Program-made: the position numbers and the translations under genes
The notes under the pieces: generated by a model
Databases searched by the model: none
What the model was told of the DNA's origin: nothing
The model's input: the letters and a program-made list of their open reading frames with translations, nothing else
Source: Hydra vulgaris
Taxonomy: Eukaryota; Cnidaria; Hydrozoa; Anthoathecata; Hydridae
Assembly: GCF_038396675.1 (NCBI RefSeq)
Contig: NC_088926.1
Coordinates: forward strand, 36,396,501-36,460,500
Length of the DNA: 64,000 nt
Direction: 5' to 3'
Shown: piece after piece, positions 12,113 to 26,109 of the stretch
Layout of the letters: each line of letters opens with the position of its first letter
How positions within the stretch are numbered: the first letter of the stretch is position 1

Positions 12113-15100
12113 AAAAACAAATGTTTTCTTGGTCATTGCAAGAAATTGACACAAAAGGTGTTACTAGACACCAATGTCCATTATTCTCAGATTACTAAAT
12201 TTTGTATTTTTTTCTCAGAAATTATGTTCTAATGACTTTAAGAAAATCTTTAAGAATTTAAATAACAAAAACAAGTTTAACATTCATCTCTCCTACCTTT
12301 TTTTCTTAACATATCAAAGGCTGTCAGTATGTAAAAAGAAATTTCTAACCACAGTATTAAGACTGCGTTTAGAATCCTTTCTAACCACAGTGTTGTCGTT
12401 GATTAACAATATTCTCCTTCATTTCCAATAACCTCTGGAGTACCCATGATTCCACCCTTGGTCCTGTGTTGTGCCTTATCTATACTAAGTACTTTGCTTA
12501 TAATCTTAAAAGTAGCTCTATTTACTAATGACACACCTATATATTTCTGTCTAGATAAAAAGTCATCACTTTGATTAGGAAACTAATTTTGAATTTGATT
12601 CCTTTATACTTTATTTGCAAAAAATTTGTAAAAAAAATATAATTTCATGTTTAAATCTATATTTATGCATTATATATCTTTAAATAAAGCTATTTTAATT
12701 AAAAAAAAATTGAAAAGTTTAACTTTGTAAAACATTTGTAGAACAAAAATTTATAAAATATGCATTAATTTTACAAACAACAACAAAAGCTCTTTCAAAA
12801 TATCAACTTATGTTTTGAATTTTTTATCAACTATTTTATTTTTATTTTTTTTTTGATTTTGGTATTCAATCAATTTTTAAAACTTTTGCCATTATAATAT
12901 GAAAATGAATTTTTAACTTTAAACCATGCTAATTTTAGAGTTTAATTAGAACTTAAAATTAGGATGGTTCTAAACATCCTAATTTTAATTTAATTTCCTA
13001 AATTTTGAAAATTACCAACAAAATTTTGATTAAACAAAGCAACTTACTGTTGCTTTGTTTTTAAAAAATTAAAATATAAAAAAAATTCAAAAAATGATTT
13101 ATTATAAATAAACATCTTTATTAACTATAAACAATCTTGAAACTTTTTTGTAAAGCATTTATTGTTTTGATTTATGTTTTGTTTTATTCACCAAATTTAT
13201 AAATTGGATATTGTTAGTATTATAAGTAATTAAATTGCCAAAAAAAAAAACTTAACAAAAGAGTTATAATGAAATGATTTGAAATGTTTACAATTTTTAA
13301 ATAATAACATTTTTAATAATTAAAAAAAATTTTAATAAGCATTAACATAAACAAAATACTTACAGTTTAAAATTCAGTATTGCACATGCATTAATCATAA
13401 GTGTGCTAAAAAAAATATTACTTTTGTTTATTTTTTTATTTTTTTTCAAAACTTTTAAGTACATGAGATTAATCTCTGTTTAAATCTCAAATTTCAAAGT
13501 GTTCATGTTCACATTCACATTTCTAAATGTTTATGTTCACATTCACATTTCTAAATGTTCATGTTCACCTTAACATTTCTAAATGTTCATGTTCACATTC
13601 ACACTTCTAAATGTTCATGTTCACATTCACACTTCTAAATGTTCATGTTCACATTCACATTTCTAAATGTTCAAATTAAACAGAAAAGATTGTCATCTTC
13701 CTTTTTAATATTGATAAAATGATAAAAATTGATAATAATTTGGTATTACTAGTAATACAAAAATAAAATCTAACAATATAATTATAACTGGAAAAACACA
13801 GTGAATAATCAATGTGTATCATATCACACTGAAAAATTTTGTAAACTATACAATTAAAATTAAAGCCATCAACATTTTACGGTTTGTTTATATGCATATA
13901 GTTTACAAACCAGTATTAATCGAGATGGAAGTTACTAGGGAAATAGTTGTTTGTAAAAGATAAAAAGATATACAATTTAACTACATGTAAGAAAACTTTT
14001 ACATTAAGTTAAATTAATTCTTTTTATATTAATAGTATATTACAATCTAATTTAATTTTATTGTTTGAATAATTTTTTTAATAAAGTTTTTTGTGTTTAG
14101 CTCACTAAAAAAGTGTAGTTTTATAATATAGTTTAAAAATATTAACAAATAATAACTTCTGTTCTGGTTTTTATTTTTGGATTGTATTATTTGTATTTGT
14201 TATTGGATTGATAACAATGTGAAAAAACTAGCTTGTTTAGGTTGTGTAATTTATGTTCTTTTAAAATGATATAAGTTCATATTATGAACTTATTTCATTT
14301 TTTCATTTATGAATGTAACATAATGATTTAAAAACTATTCTAAATTCTAAATTCTGTATATTGTTTCTCATGGTCTTGTTTTTGTAGCTTAAGTTACTCA
14401 AGTAAGTATTTATTATATATATCTAAAATAATAGAGGCACAGTATTCATAGTGCAAAGCGATGTAGGTTTTAAATATTACTTTACTCATTCAGTTAAATA
14501 TCATTTGAAATCCATGAAATTCAACACCCTTTAATTGATAATTACTCAAAAACAACTTAAAAGGTTTTTGTAATTTTTTGACACAATTAAACTAATTGAA
14601 TTATTTATTCAATAACTTTTTATTGGATGCTTAGATAGAAACCAAATATTTATACGAGAACATGACATCTTGTGCTGGATCTTGCTTTGAGTTTTGAAGC
14701 TAATATTAATTTATTCTTGAAATCTTTTTTATCTGAAGTTAATCTCTAGCTTTTCAGCAAGAATCCTTTTATAATTGATAAATTACTTTCAATAACTCAT
14801 TGCTTAGGATATTTTAGATTTTGAAGATTTGCTTCTATAGGTACAGATTCAAGGCCATTTTGTTCATACCATTCTAGAGACTTTTTGGAGTAGTTGTATT
14901 CTTGGGCATTTCATGCTTTTTAAAAACTGGCAAGAGGCATTTCTTTAAGAGTTCTTTTGTATGCAAATCCATGTTTAATGTTTTACAAGTAATTTATGGA
15001 GTACCTTTTAAACATCAAGAGCAGAATGCCTGCCATATAAGTAACTTGGGAGCTAATTTCTCAATCTGAATATAATTGAAGTTTTTGGTGACATCTATCT

Positions 15101-15584
15101 TTCAACAGATATAAAAATTGCCAGCCTGGCATTTGTTAAGTCTTTTAACAATAGATATTATTGTCTTCAATCATGCATAGATTTTCTCAGTTTAAAAGTT
15201 TATATTGCTTTTTTGAATGACAAATTGCTTTAATTTCTCCATAAATGCTTAGGAGTTTTCTTTTTATGATGTGCTGTATATTCTTGAGATCTAAGTACTT
15301 TTCCTACCAAAGCTTGGCTGCATTTAAATTTTCTTGCAATATCTCTCTGCAACAGACATTAATTTATCTTTATAGAGTGCATGATAGACTTTGCTTTATA
15401 ATTATCTATAAATCCTTTCTTTTTTTCACTGAATGAATCTGCTTATATCACCGCAAAATAAATTCAATTGAGCATCAAGTAAGATCATTTAATTTTGAAA
15501 TGTCAACATGTAACAGTGAAGAATTTGGAAGTAAAAATTTTAAAACTATTTTTTCAATTCATTTTTAATCACTCAGTTTAATCT
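12113..15584. other. AT-rich DNA without recognisable genes
   Basis: No supported coding region. It holds one minisatellite (13,498-13,675), a perfect 11-bp palindrome with a 1-nt centre at 14,271-14,293, and a partial inverted pair around AACCATGCTAATTTTA near 12,923. Frames at 12,174-12,431 and 15,245-15,436 show no family features. Confidence 0.55.
13498..13675. repeat. 28-bp minisatellite, about 6 copies
   Basis: The unit reads AAATGTTCATGTTCACATTC then ACATTTCT. Copies differ by single substitutions (ACACTTCT in two, CCTTAACAT in one). Confidence 0.95.
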
Positions 15585-16010
15585 GATAACAATGACAACC
15601 AACCCAATGATAATTCGATACCAATGCAGCCCTCGGAAATAGGGTTGGTAACCCTAATTTCGAGGGCTAAATGCGGACCTAACTGCTGATCTAGTGCTTT
15701 AGGTCAGCTAAAAATCACTGACCTTGTTTCTATGTTTAATAGTAAAATCTTTGTGTCAAATTTTTTTTGCTGACCTGATACCAATCTTTAACAAATTAAA
15801 GTGGGGAAAATATAGCCGACCTTAATTTTCCTAATTCTAAGGGTTGCCAATGATAACCAATACTTATCACCATCCGATAACAATGATAATCAATACTTAT
15901 TAATATCTAATAACAATGAAACCAATATTTATTACCATCCAATAACAATGATAACAATGATACTTATTATCATCTGATAATAATGATAACCAATACTAAT
16001 CACCATTACA
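15585..16010. repeat. Degenerate tandem array, about 33-bp unit
   Basis: Copies of GATAACAATGATAACCAATA then CTTATCACCATCC run from about 15,585, are interrupted by the small element at 15,627-15,846, and resume to about 16,010. Confidence 0.75.
15627..15846 (+). mobile_element. Small non-autonomous TIR element (MITE-like) inside the array
   Basis: The left end CAGCCCTCGGAAATAGGG and the inverted right end CAACCCTTAGAATTAGGA agree at 13 of 18 positions. The first 41 bases fold on themselves (AGCCCTCG...CGAGGGCT with two mismatches). Flanks share CCAATG, but the host array itself repeats that word, so the target duplication is not independent evidence. The CAG start would fit hAT-type ends. 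The family is not certain. Confidence 0.5.
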
Positions 16011-16136
16011 ATCAAACAACAACACATTAGCATAAAAAATTGTTAAGTAGTTTTGAGTTATTAAGGATTAAAGAGTGTTTATTGTAGCAGCTTTTTAATT
16101 GATATGTAATCGATACGTTCAGCAAAAATAAGTTGG

Positions 16137-16205
16137 TAATCAACCTGAAAACCTAAATACCTCACTCAGTTGGTAATCAATCTGAAAACCTAAATATCTC
16201 ACACA
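16137..16205. repeat. Two-copy tandem repeat, about 38-bp unit
   Basis: GTTGGTAATCAACCTGAAAA CCTAAATA recurs immediately with two substitutions. Confidence 0.8.
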
Positions 16206-18046
16206 ATCACTAATCAATTCATTTACTGTCATTCAAGATCTTTTATACATTTTTATTTTTATTTGTGAAATTATCTCTTTTTGTTTTTGAAATTACAATA
16301 AGCATGCCCATTTTATGGGTTATTTTTTACCAATTTAAAAATACTTTTATATATTGCTTTAATTGACAAGCAGCTATTTTGAGGTTTGCACCAATAGCCA
16401 ACGTGTCATCAAAACTAAACAAACCATCAGAAGCAAAATAAATTAATTAATCATTGTCATCATTAACAACAAAAATAATAAAGATTTTTTTTATATATAA
16501 TATTCATATCTATTATAAATAGATGAGGTCAGAGTATTAGTATTGAGTATTATATTTTCAAATTTTTTTTGTTTTGTTTTGATTATTTTAAAAGCTTTTT
16601 TAAGGTCTAGCATTACTAATAAAAAAAAAGTTTATTTAAAGATGTACTCCACCTAGATAGCAGTAGGTGAATAGCTGATTTAGTTGACCTTTTTTGAATG
16701 GCTGATAATGCCATGATAAATGCTTGTTAATATAGATGATCATAAGTTTTTTCAAAATATGAAGCATATTGATTGGACTTGGATCATTTGGCAACATTTG
16801 TGACATCAATTTTAGAAATGGAACAATTTTTTGCATTAAAAAGGATTCACTTTTTAATGTAAACTACTGTATTAAATATTAATAATAACTACATAAACAA
16901 TAACAATACAAAATGTATTCATAACACTATATATAGTTATAATAGTATGAATGAACACTAGTAGATTTAAGTATTATTAATATTAAGTATCTTAATATAG
17001 TATATACTTAGAGTATACTTTTTAAGATCAATTTTTAGTCTTTTTCTTTTTTTAATTTTTACTTTTTTTTTTATTTAAGACAAATTTTAACTAAATTATA
17101 GTTTTTATTGGATGAACACTAATTAAACTACTCAACAGAAAATATTTACAGCTGAAATTTTACAGTCTTTACAGTAACAATGATACTGAAAACAAACAAT
17201 TTTTCCCCAGTTTTTCCAATATGTTTTCAAAAACAACAGTTTTTCTAGTTTTTTCACTAGACTGGACACCCTGAGAATGCAAGCCGACTCACAACACTTT
17301 TTTGTATTTCTTGGAATAATTAATTGCAAAACATTAACCAGTAATCAATATTATCAAATATTTATTAAAATCTGTAAAAGATGTAGATACATGATTACCT
17401 CTAGATGTGCAGCTAATATCTTTCTTTAAATAACTTTTACTTAAAGTTGTAGAATGCTACTATTAAAAACCAAACTGATAACCATCTTCGTGGTCTACTA
17501 TATTTATTTTTTACAATAAAATATTTTGAAATAAGTTTGAAATAGTTGGGGATACTATAATTGTCCTGATGTACTCTAAAATTCTTAAGGTATTTCAAAA
17601 TGAACTAATTTGAGTATTTTTTATGTTTGGTCGCCATTCCTTTAATTTTTTTTTTTTGAAACTCAGAAACTATTTTATTTCTGATCAAAGATAAGTAACC
17701 TTCTGGAGCAAAGCACTCAAATCAATGTGTTCTATTCCCAACATAAGACAACCTAAATATATTAACAGCATAAAAACTGAACTTGGTAAACGGGTCTAGA
17801 AGTGCTTTTAGCAAATCTTCCATAGTTGGAAGATTTGCTAAAAGTTTCCATGGATTTATCACTTCCGTACAGTTTAAAATAGGAAAAAAGGTATAGTTTA
17901 TAAAAAAAGTTTATAAGATAACCACGTCATGAATAAACATTCTAGTCATAAAAAAAGTTTGTGAGAGCTTTATTTTTTTTTAAATATAAAACAATGAATC
18001 ATTCTTACTTCCACTTTAAACTACTAACTGTTAAGATAATGATTTT
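16206..18046. other. AT-rich DNA without recognisable genes
   Basis: Short frames at 16,636-16,836 and 17,132-17,329 (minus) show no domain features. One perfect hairpin is listed separately. Confidence 0.55.
17805..17844. repeat. Perfect 18-bp inverted repeat, 4-nt loop
   Basis: CTTTTAGCAAATCTTCCA, loop TAGT, then the exact reverse complement. Confidence 0.95.
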
Positions 18047-18290
18047 GTTATAAATATAATCATCTTAACAAATCATAACATAAATCGTTATAAATAAAAT
18101 CATCTTAACAAATCATAACATAAATCGTTATAAATAAAATCACCTTAACAAATCATAACATAAATCGTTATAAATGTAATCATCTTAACAAATCATAATA
18201 TAAATCGTTATAAATAAAATCATCTTAACAAATCATAGCATAAATCGTTATAAATAAAATCAAATTGATTATCTTAACAAATCATAACAT
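18047..18290. repeat. 40-bp minisatellite, about 6 copies
   Basis: The unit is CGTTATAAATAAAATCATCT then TAACAAATCATAACATAAAT. Copies are about 95 percent alike. The last copy carries an extra AAATTGATT. Confidence 0.95.
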
Positions 18291-18544
18291 TTAAGCAAAA
18301 ACAATTTTCGAAAATTCTTAATGCAAGGAAAAAAAAACAAGTTTTGATGATAAAAATAATTCCCAGAATCAAATAATATCTTACCAGAATATAATCAGAT
18401 TCGATAACATGATTTAAAGCATTTAATACGATAAATATATTTACATAAAATATTTTTAATGATGCACGAAATGTACTCTTTATATTTTCCGAAAACTTTA
18501 AATTAAGAAAGAATTAGCGCTAATCGCGAGTTTCCGAAAAGATA

Positions 18545-20640
18545 CCGTGAATGGGGGGAACTACGAACGCTTTTTGAACATTTTTGCATCATGGAAGAAA
18601 ACTGTTTGCCTAATCACTACCATTTTTTTTGCAACAGAACATTATACTTTTCAGCTTTCTGTAAAAGTTGTAAGCCTGATCAACACTATGAAGTAAATGC
18701 CTTAGTTTTCTGGTTTTACTCGAGTATATACGTATTTCCGAAACGGGGTGAAAATGAACAGCCGATTTGGGGTGACTTTGAACACTACACATCGTTTTCA
18801 TACCCTAAATTAAGGCTATATTACAATAATACAATGGGGGAAAGTACTGTTAAAGATCAAACAGATAACAGAAAGTTTATTGTAAATAGAATAATTTTTT
18901 TTAAATTCAGTTCATGTTAAAAAATTAACATACTACTTTTAAAACCTAGTTTTTTTAATATATTTACATGTATCACAATATTTACAAAGCTATCCTACAT
19001 AAAATAGCACATCAACTGTCACTATCCTTCAATTTCTCAAATGATTCACACATGCTGCATACAAAGTTGATATTTTCAATATTGAGCTCATAAAAATAAT
19101 CTTTATCATAAATGAGGCCACAACACTGGAGGTGATATGATTTAATGCAATTATCGCATTGAATCCATACATCATTGCTTAACACTACCCACTTTTTGTT
19201 ACATAAAGCACAGTACCAATTACTATCTGTGTTGTTGTTAAGCTCTGTTGAACTTGATGGCATTGACTTTACTAAACAATGAATTCTTTTACCTGGTTCC
19301 ACCTTTGGACCACGTGGTTTGCGTTTTGCAGGTGGATTTGCGCCTAATCCTAAATTATTTTTTAAAATATCTAAAACAGATTCGTTAAGAATCATTACGG
19401 TGTTTTTACCACCAGGATCTTTATATTTTCCTTAAAGGCGTTTTATAACCTCTGTTTTGTCCATAGGGTAGATCCCCGTTGCTCGAAATCCGCTAATCAA
19501 AGCTTCTGGCCGCAAAGTGTTATTCAATTTATTTAAAAGCGTAGGTTGGTGTTCCTTCGGGATTGCTCCTTCGATACGACTTTCTAATCTCCACTTCAAA
19601 AGAATACTCCTCCACGACTGCTTTAATCCTCTAAATACAGCAACATCTAGTGGTTGACAGAGATGAGTTGCATTTGAGGGCATTGTTATAAACTTGATGT
19701 TATGTTGAATCGTGGCTTCAATAACTTCAGGAGAAAAAAGGAAACCAAGATTATCCCCAATTAACAATGTTGTTCCGGCTTTTGAAATAGCAACAGGTAA
19801 GTATATTTCCATAAACCATCTAGTAAATGTTCTACTATCAAACCACCCATTAGGAGTGATGTCATAAACAGTTCCAGGTGGTCCACCTTGAGTCCAACCC
19901 TGGTAAAGATTCTTTGCTTTATAAACAACCATGGGCGGCAAAAACTCTCCGATAGCATTGCCAGAAAACATTAAACTGGTCGACTGCTTTGAATATTTTT
20001 GTTTTTTATCAACACGGTTTCCATGGCCACGACGAACAATAACGGATTTGGACCCTGGATTATCTGTTATATTGGTCTCATCATAGTTGTAAATATTTTC
20101 TCGAGGTATATCCTTTAAGTCTAGGTACAAATTATCAAAATATTTGTTAACGGTTTCTTCGTTTACCACGGCTCTACTATGTTTCACATTGTCTGCAACC
20201 CTATTTGTTAAACAATGTCTCTTTATGAAAGACTGAACCCAATCTACCCTAGGCATATTATTTTTGAATCGAGCGTCATTTATCTTCACTTTATCACAAT
20301 AAGATTTGACTAAAAGTCTTATGTCCAACGAATCAAATGGTACTCTCCAGTCAGTCATATGAATAATTGTTTGGACAAATAAATTTTCAATTTTACTATC
20401 AAGTCTGGTTTGTCCGCCATGCTTTTTAGGAACTTGATCCCCAAGCTTTACTTTTTTATGTAATGTTCCTAATGGAATATTGTACATTTTTGAAGCCTTC
20501 CTTATGGTAAATCCATGGTTTTTTACTTTAATTACAGCTATTTCTATGTCTTTTTTTGTGTAGCTTGTTTTCTTTTCTTTTGTAATTTCGAGGCATAGTT
20601 CCTAAAATTTACAAAGAAAAGCCTAATTTCGTATTTAAAA
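18545..20640 (-). mobile_element. pogo-like DNA transposon (partial boundaries)
   Basis: The transposase gene below is flanked on its 3' side (18,545-18,840) by repeated words of the type GGGGAACTACGAACGC, GGGGTGAAAATGAAC and GGGGTGACTTTGAAC, which look like subterminal repeats. I could not find a matching inverted end on the other side, so the outer limits are approximate. A frame at 18,591-18,920 on the plus strand lies across these repeats and is not supported. Confidence 0.6.
19012..20596 (-). pseudogene. pogo/Tigger-like transposase with C-terminal PHD finger
   Basis: The start is taken at 20,596 (MPRNYKRK), because the next residues, SYTKKDIEIAVIKVKNHGF, form a psq-type helix-turn-helix. 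A 1-nt shift near 20,570 separates MPRNYKRK from the rest. An open frame then runs from 20,487 to 19,435 with a second DNA-binding part (about PRVDWVQSFIKRH) and a DDE_1 catalytic domain: IYNYDETNITDNPG (first D), LLIGDNLGFLFS (second D; relatives usually have DNHxSH here), and CQPLDVAVFRGLKQSW (third acid). A TAA stop at 19,432-19,434 interrupts it. In the same frame 12 codons later comes a segment with PAKRKPRGPK and a PHD zinc finger (CALCNKKW...CDNCIKSYHLQC...CSMC) ending at 19,012. The whole reads as one transposase with one stop and one frameshift. The PHD finger probably reads chromatin marks; that role is inference. Confidence 0.85.
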
Positions 20641-20938
20641 AAATATCATTTTAAAATGAGCTTTAACCGGATACAGGCAAGCTATACCTTAAATTATTAT
20701 TTTATTAAAACATTATGTACCTGAACATGATGCGAGCCAACTTTAATGACGTTTAGATGTGGGGTTCTTAAGATGTGTCAATCTTAGCAATAAAAACTTA
20801 TCTTTAGTAAGCGAACAAGTGAAAACAGGTTTTTTACTCCTTCGTTTTTCCATTTAACTAGCTCTTGAAGAGAAATTGCTGCAAAGTTCAGTTTAGGTGT
20901 TTTTCTTGGTCGAACTTGCATATTTATTTATTTTTTTT

Positions 20939-21117
20939 AGGTTATTTAGGTGCTTCCAGAAGTCCTTACGGTCTTATCGCGGAGCACCGCGGGAGAGCAT
21001 TTAACTAGAGGTTCACGCCTCCCTCCTTACCATTGCCGCTTATTGGGTTAGAGCCGGCGTCGAACCTCGGACCTCTGGTTTCTGAGCCAGAACTCTAACC
21101 ACTGTGCCACAGCTGCT
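20939..21117 (-). mobile_element. tRNA-derived SINE, full length
   Basis: On the minus strand it opens with TGTGGCACAGTGGTTAGAGT (A-box-like) and GAGGTTCGAC-type B box, with an anticodon-like arm TCTGGCTCAGAAACCAGAGG. A shared body follows (GGCGTGAACCTCTAGTTAAA, GCGGTGCTCCGCGATAAGAC, GGAAGCACCTAAATAAC). It sits inside the decayed repetitive gene, so it is younger than that gene. Confidence 0.85.
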
Positions 21118-21848
21118 CAAATTTTTCCAAGGATATCATTACCCCTTTGTTTCATAATATGGTCAACTGCAAAGTTGCGGTTTTCTGCATTATTACGGGG
21201 TAAAAAACAGTTTAAAATACCTTCATGATTTACTTATCAAGCTCCTAACTGGATGTAGGGAGTCACAATTTCTTTTACCCTATCACATTCTGTAAAATTG
21301 TTTTTGATCTGTTGATATATTTTTTAGTATTGTTTCTGGAATGTCAACAAAGCTCTCTCCGTCTGAAAGAGCATTGAATTTTAGTGTTAATAAAAGGATT
21401 ATACTCCATTTTATTAACACCAGAAAGAAATTTTCCCACAGGACCTACAAATCCAGTACTACATGATGTTGGTATATTAATTCCTTCTATTAGGTGACGC
21501 AAAAATAACTCATTTAAATGAAGCATGCATATGATCCATTTGAACTTGTGACCTAAGAGCTTTTCAATAAGCGCTATAGCACCACCTTTCCAGCCAGTGT
21601 TAATTGAAGTACTATCTGCTCTAAGTACTAAACATGATTTAGTACAATTACGTTGTCTTAGCAAAAAAATAAACACCTTTAGCAATCTTTTCAGCTGGAT
21701 AATCTGGATGAATAGGTGCATCCTTTGTAGCAATTGATGCAATTGCGGCAGGTGAAATTCTAAACCTATAAAATAAAACTAGTTTATGTTTATTTTTATT
21801 AAGCATTTGCTGCTCAATAAAACAATAATAATAATTACCTTATGCTAG

Positions 21849-21974
<126 letters not shown>

Positions 21975-22779
21975 ATATTCATTACTTTGAACTTATATTT
22001 ACCTTGAAAAACAATTGCTCATCCAGTATTTTTTTATTTCTTTTCTGATAAGCTTCTTTTTTACTGACTTTTCTCATTTGATTTTTTATATATTTTATTG
22101 TCTCAATTTTATCAGCATGTCCCATCTCCATGTCACAATTTTCACCTGTCTTATTTCTTTGACTGTATAACCATCTGAGCTCCATAGTTGGAATTTTTTA
22201 GTAAAAATACAGGTGCAATTTATATGTGCCTTACTTTTACAACTTTTTTGGGTAGTACACCCAGACAGCTTAATCTCAGATAGAAGTGTAGTATGAGGAC
22301 ATGTGGTGAGGTCCATAAGTTTATCTAATTTCAAAATAAGTTCTTCTTTTATTTTTACTTTAGTTATTTCCCAACATTTTCTATTTTCTCCCAAAGAGTA
22401 TTTGTTTGACAATATAACAATTTCTCACCAATAATAACTGGTTGCTAAAACCTAACACTTGCTTTTTTTCATCGAGCAAAAACAAGTAGAAGTTGATTGC
22501 TTGCAAGATCTCTGTTAAAATATTTGCTTTGGCGTATATTCTTTTGTTCTTTCAATAAAATTATTTTTTCAACAACTGCTCTGTTTGTAGGCAGCTCACT
22601 AGGAATAAAATCTTTTCCAGGTCCAATGAACTCTGAAATTCTAGTGATGGATGAATGGCTAATCTAAGCTTTTGACATAATTTATGAAATAATAGTAGAC
22701 TACAATCTTTTAATGATTTTAAACTGTGAAGAGCAAAGTCAAAATTTATTTTAAAATTGATTCGGCAGTGGGCCCATTA

Positions 22780-22945
22780 TGAGAGTCTAATACATAAAAA
22801 TGGGTTACATTTACTTTATACTATTTAATTTAATTTTAATTAAATTAAATAGTCTAAATGCTATTTAATATAAAAATTTAATAGACTATTTAATTTAATT
22901 TTAATTAAATTAAACAGTCTAAATATAAATTAAATTAGTCTAAAT
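22780..22945. repeat. Duplicated AT palindrome
   Basis: Two copies of a self-complementary block built on TTTAATTTTAATTAAATTAA, about 75 bp apart and joined by TAGTCTAAAT/ATAGACTATT-type words. Confidence 0.75.
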
Positions 22946-23999
22946 GCGAAAATTTGGGTATCAAGACATTTTCTAATCAAAAAGTGGTCCATACCAAAAC
23001 TTGAAATTTAATTTTACATAAGAATACACTCTAAAGCGTAAACTTTATTTTTTTTAAAAACATAAGAACCTCACTGTACCCTAATGAGCAGTGTTAAAGT
23101 TTAAATACTATTGTTTTCTAAACAATGAACGAAGACAGCCCAGATAGCACATAGACGTTGGCCCAACGTCAAAAAATTCGTTGGCCGATGGTCGGCAACC
23201 GACATCGAGCCAACGTGGATTTGATAGTCGGCGCGACGTCGCAACCAACCGTTGGGCTAACGTTAGCCCAACGTCGGATTTCGATGTTAGGCGAGCGTCG
23301 CATGCTGACGTTGGTCGAACTTATAACTCAAATAATATTAGTTTTACTTGTTTGCAAAAACTTTGATTTTGATTCAAAAAGTGTGCTCATCTTTTCAATC
23401 AAAAAGAAAGCTTTTGCAATCAAATTGAAACTATTTATTTGACTTAAGTGTAACTTTTTTCAACTAAAGGGTAACTATTTCTTTAAATAAAGCGTAACTA
23501 TTTCTTTGTAATGTTGAACAAAATGTAATGTCCAAATAAGTTTGAATAAAATTTGACGCTGATGAACGAAAATAAAACATTGATTAATGAACCAACTTAA
23601 ATTACACAAATAATTAGAGAAAATCAATATTTGTTGTAATAAACAATATAATTATGTCAAAATATTTGTACACATGTTCTAACAAAATAATGTTCTTTTC
23701 GACTGCTAATCATCTTTACGAATCTTGCATCTTTACTTCTCTTGAAACTAACAACAACGTTCAAATGCTCCTCGTTATAAAATTTGGTGGAAATCTTTGA
23801 ATTTGCATCTTTCGTTTGATGAGCTTTAGGCGTTGCCATAACTACTGCTGAAATTATAGGTATTCATATATTTTTGTGTTTATAAATATTACCAAACACT
23901 TATCAGTTTTTATTTTTTTACACAAAGTTTCGTCAATAAAGACTGTTCAGAAATCTGGAGGGGGAGGAGAGTATATATATATATATCTGGAGGGGGGGG

Positions 24000-24392
<393 letters not shown>

Positions 24393-24762
24393 TAGACACA
24401 CACACACATAAAATATAAAATCTATATTTAAGTAATAAAATAGTTAATAACAAACATATGTTAAATATAAGCACAATATACAAATAAAATGTCCATAAAT
24501 AAAAACATAAAATATTTTTTTTGATATATTACCTGCATAAACATGGCGACAAAATAAATTTTTTTTAAATAATTACTACATTCGTTGATATTTCACTTTC
24601 ATTTTTTAATACCACATCTAAACAAAAAATTATTGAAAACTATTAAAATAGTATCAGTATTTTACTGCAAAAACTAGAAGTAATATGCTTCAAAATTCTC
24701 ATATACAAATAATATATGAATTCCAATCACCATTAAAATGCTGCAAATGCATATAAAATACA

Positions 24763-24806
24763 TTACCATATCCCTCTTTAACAGCTGTTAGAGAGGGATA
24801 TGGTAA
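24763..24806. repeat. 22-bp-arm palindrome, no loop
   Basis: TTACCATATCCCTCTTTAAC then AG|CT and the reverse complement, one mismatch, centred on CAGCTG. Confidence 0.9.
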
Positions 24807-25511
24807 CAAATGATGAATTACAAAACAAATGCTTCACAAGACATAACTGAAAAAACAAATTTAAACTAAAGTTTCATTCAGTAAATAATGACACGTGTTA
24901 GTAAATAAAAATGAAACAATGAAAAATCAAAACATACAAAAGAAACATACTATACAGAGACAAGAAGTTATATAATATATTATAATTTTAAAAAAAGTAA
25001 AAAAATGGTAAGCACGGAAAGTACGGTCTTAGTAACAAAAGAAGTTCTCCAACAGCTACCAAAGAAATTTTAAAATTAACACACCACTCAGCTAAAGATG
25101 TGATAATACCTTTTTCATCAGGATTGCTATCCAGATCACTTTCATTTTCACTCTTCTTCTGTTTGTTGCATAGGAAGCAGCCTTCTAAACAATTATCAGT
25201 TAAATTATAACGTATAATATTAGTAGCATAATATTATTAATCATTGTTACTACAAAAAAACAAAACTTTAAAAAGATTTAACTTGACTACTTTAAAAATT
25301 AGAAGAGCAAGAGGTGATTTGATTTAATTTTATAAAATAAGTAAAAGTTAAATGGAATCATCCTTCTAAAATAATTAAATATGCAATAACAAAAGGTCAT
25401 ACTCAGAAAATGCAAAAGCAATTCACACATTCTACTGCATTCTACCAGATTTAACTTCTACACAAACAGAACAGTGAACAATTGGAATAATTAAACAGGA
25501 GAGATAATCAA

Positions 25512-25545
25512 CTCTGATAATGTGAATGTCTTCACATTATCAGAG
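25512..25545. repeat. Perfect 15-bp inverted repeat, 4-nt loop
   Basis: CTCTGATAATGTGAA, loop TGTC, exact reverse complement. Confidence 0.95.
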
Positions 25546-26109
25546 AAAAATAAAAAATAAGCACTTTTCCAAAAGCCGTCAAAGTTTAACATCTACAGAT
25601 GTTAGATTCACCACATTGTATGTGTACAGCAAAAAAAAAATTATTATTTTTATTGTTATTATTATAACATTCTAGCATTTTACATCTTTACCAATTTTAC
25701 ATCTTATTATAAATATATAAATACAGTAAATTACTTAAAGTTTTTAAGAACATTAAGAAATTTAATTCAATTTATTCAATTCAATTCAACTTTAATTAAG
25801 AAATATATATCTTTTGAATAAAATAAAAACGTAAGAGCATAAAATGAAGTCTTAATGCATGATGTGGTAGCCTAATAGAAGCCTTTTTGCACAATTTTGT
25901 AGATTATCCTGCAATCAGTGCTGCTCTGAGGAGAATTTAGTGAAGCAGCACAAACTTCGTTCAGGCCATGATAATAAATGGGGTATTCAAGTTCTTGATA
26001 TAAAATTAAAAAATTCTACTATCTTTAATGTAATATAGACAAGTTTATTTACAAATTATGTAGCTACATAATTAGTAAACTACTAGTTTAAAGTTAAATA
26101 AACACAAAA

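Noticed and set aside
18047-18290. Regular 40-bp repeats as a CRISPR array
   Set aside because: Units are contiguous without unique spacers and the context is animal DNA; it is a minisatellite.
18591-18920. 109-codon plus-strand frame
   Set aside because: It overlaps the GGGG-rich subterminal repeats of the pogo-like element and has no domain features.
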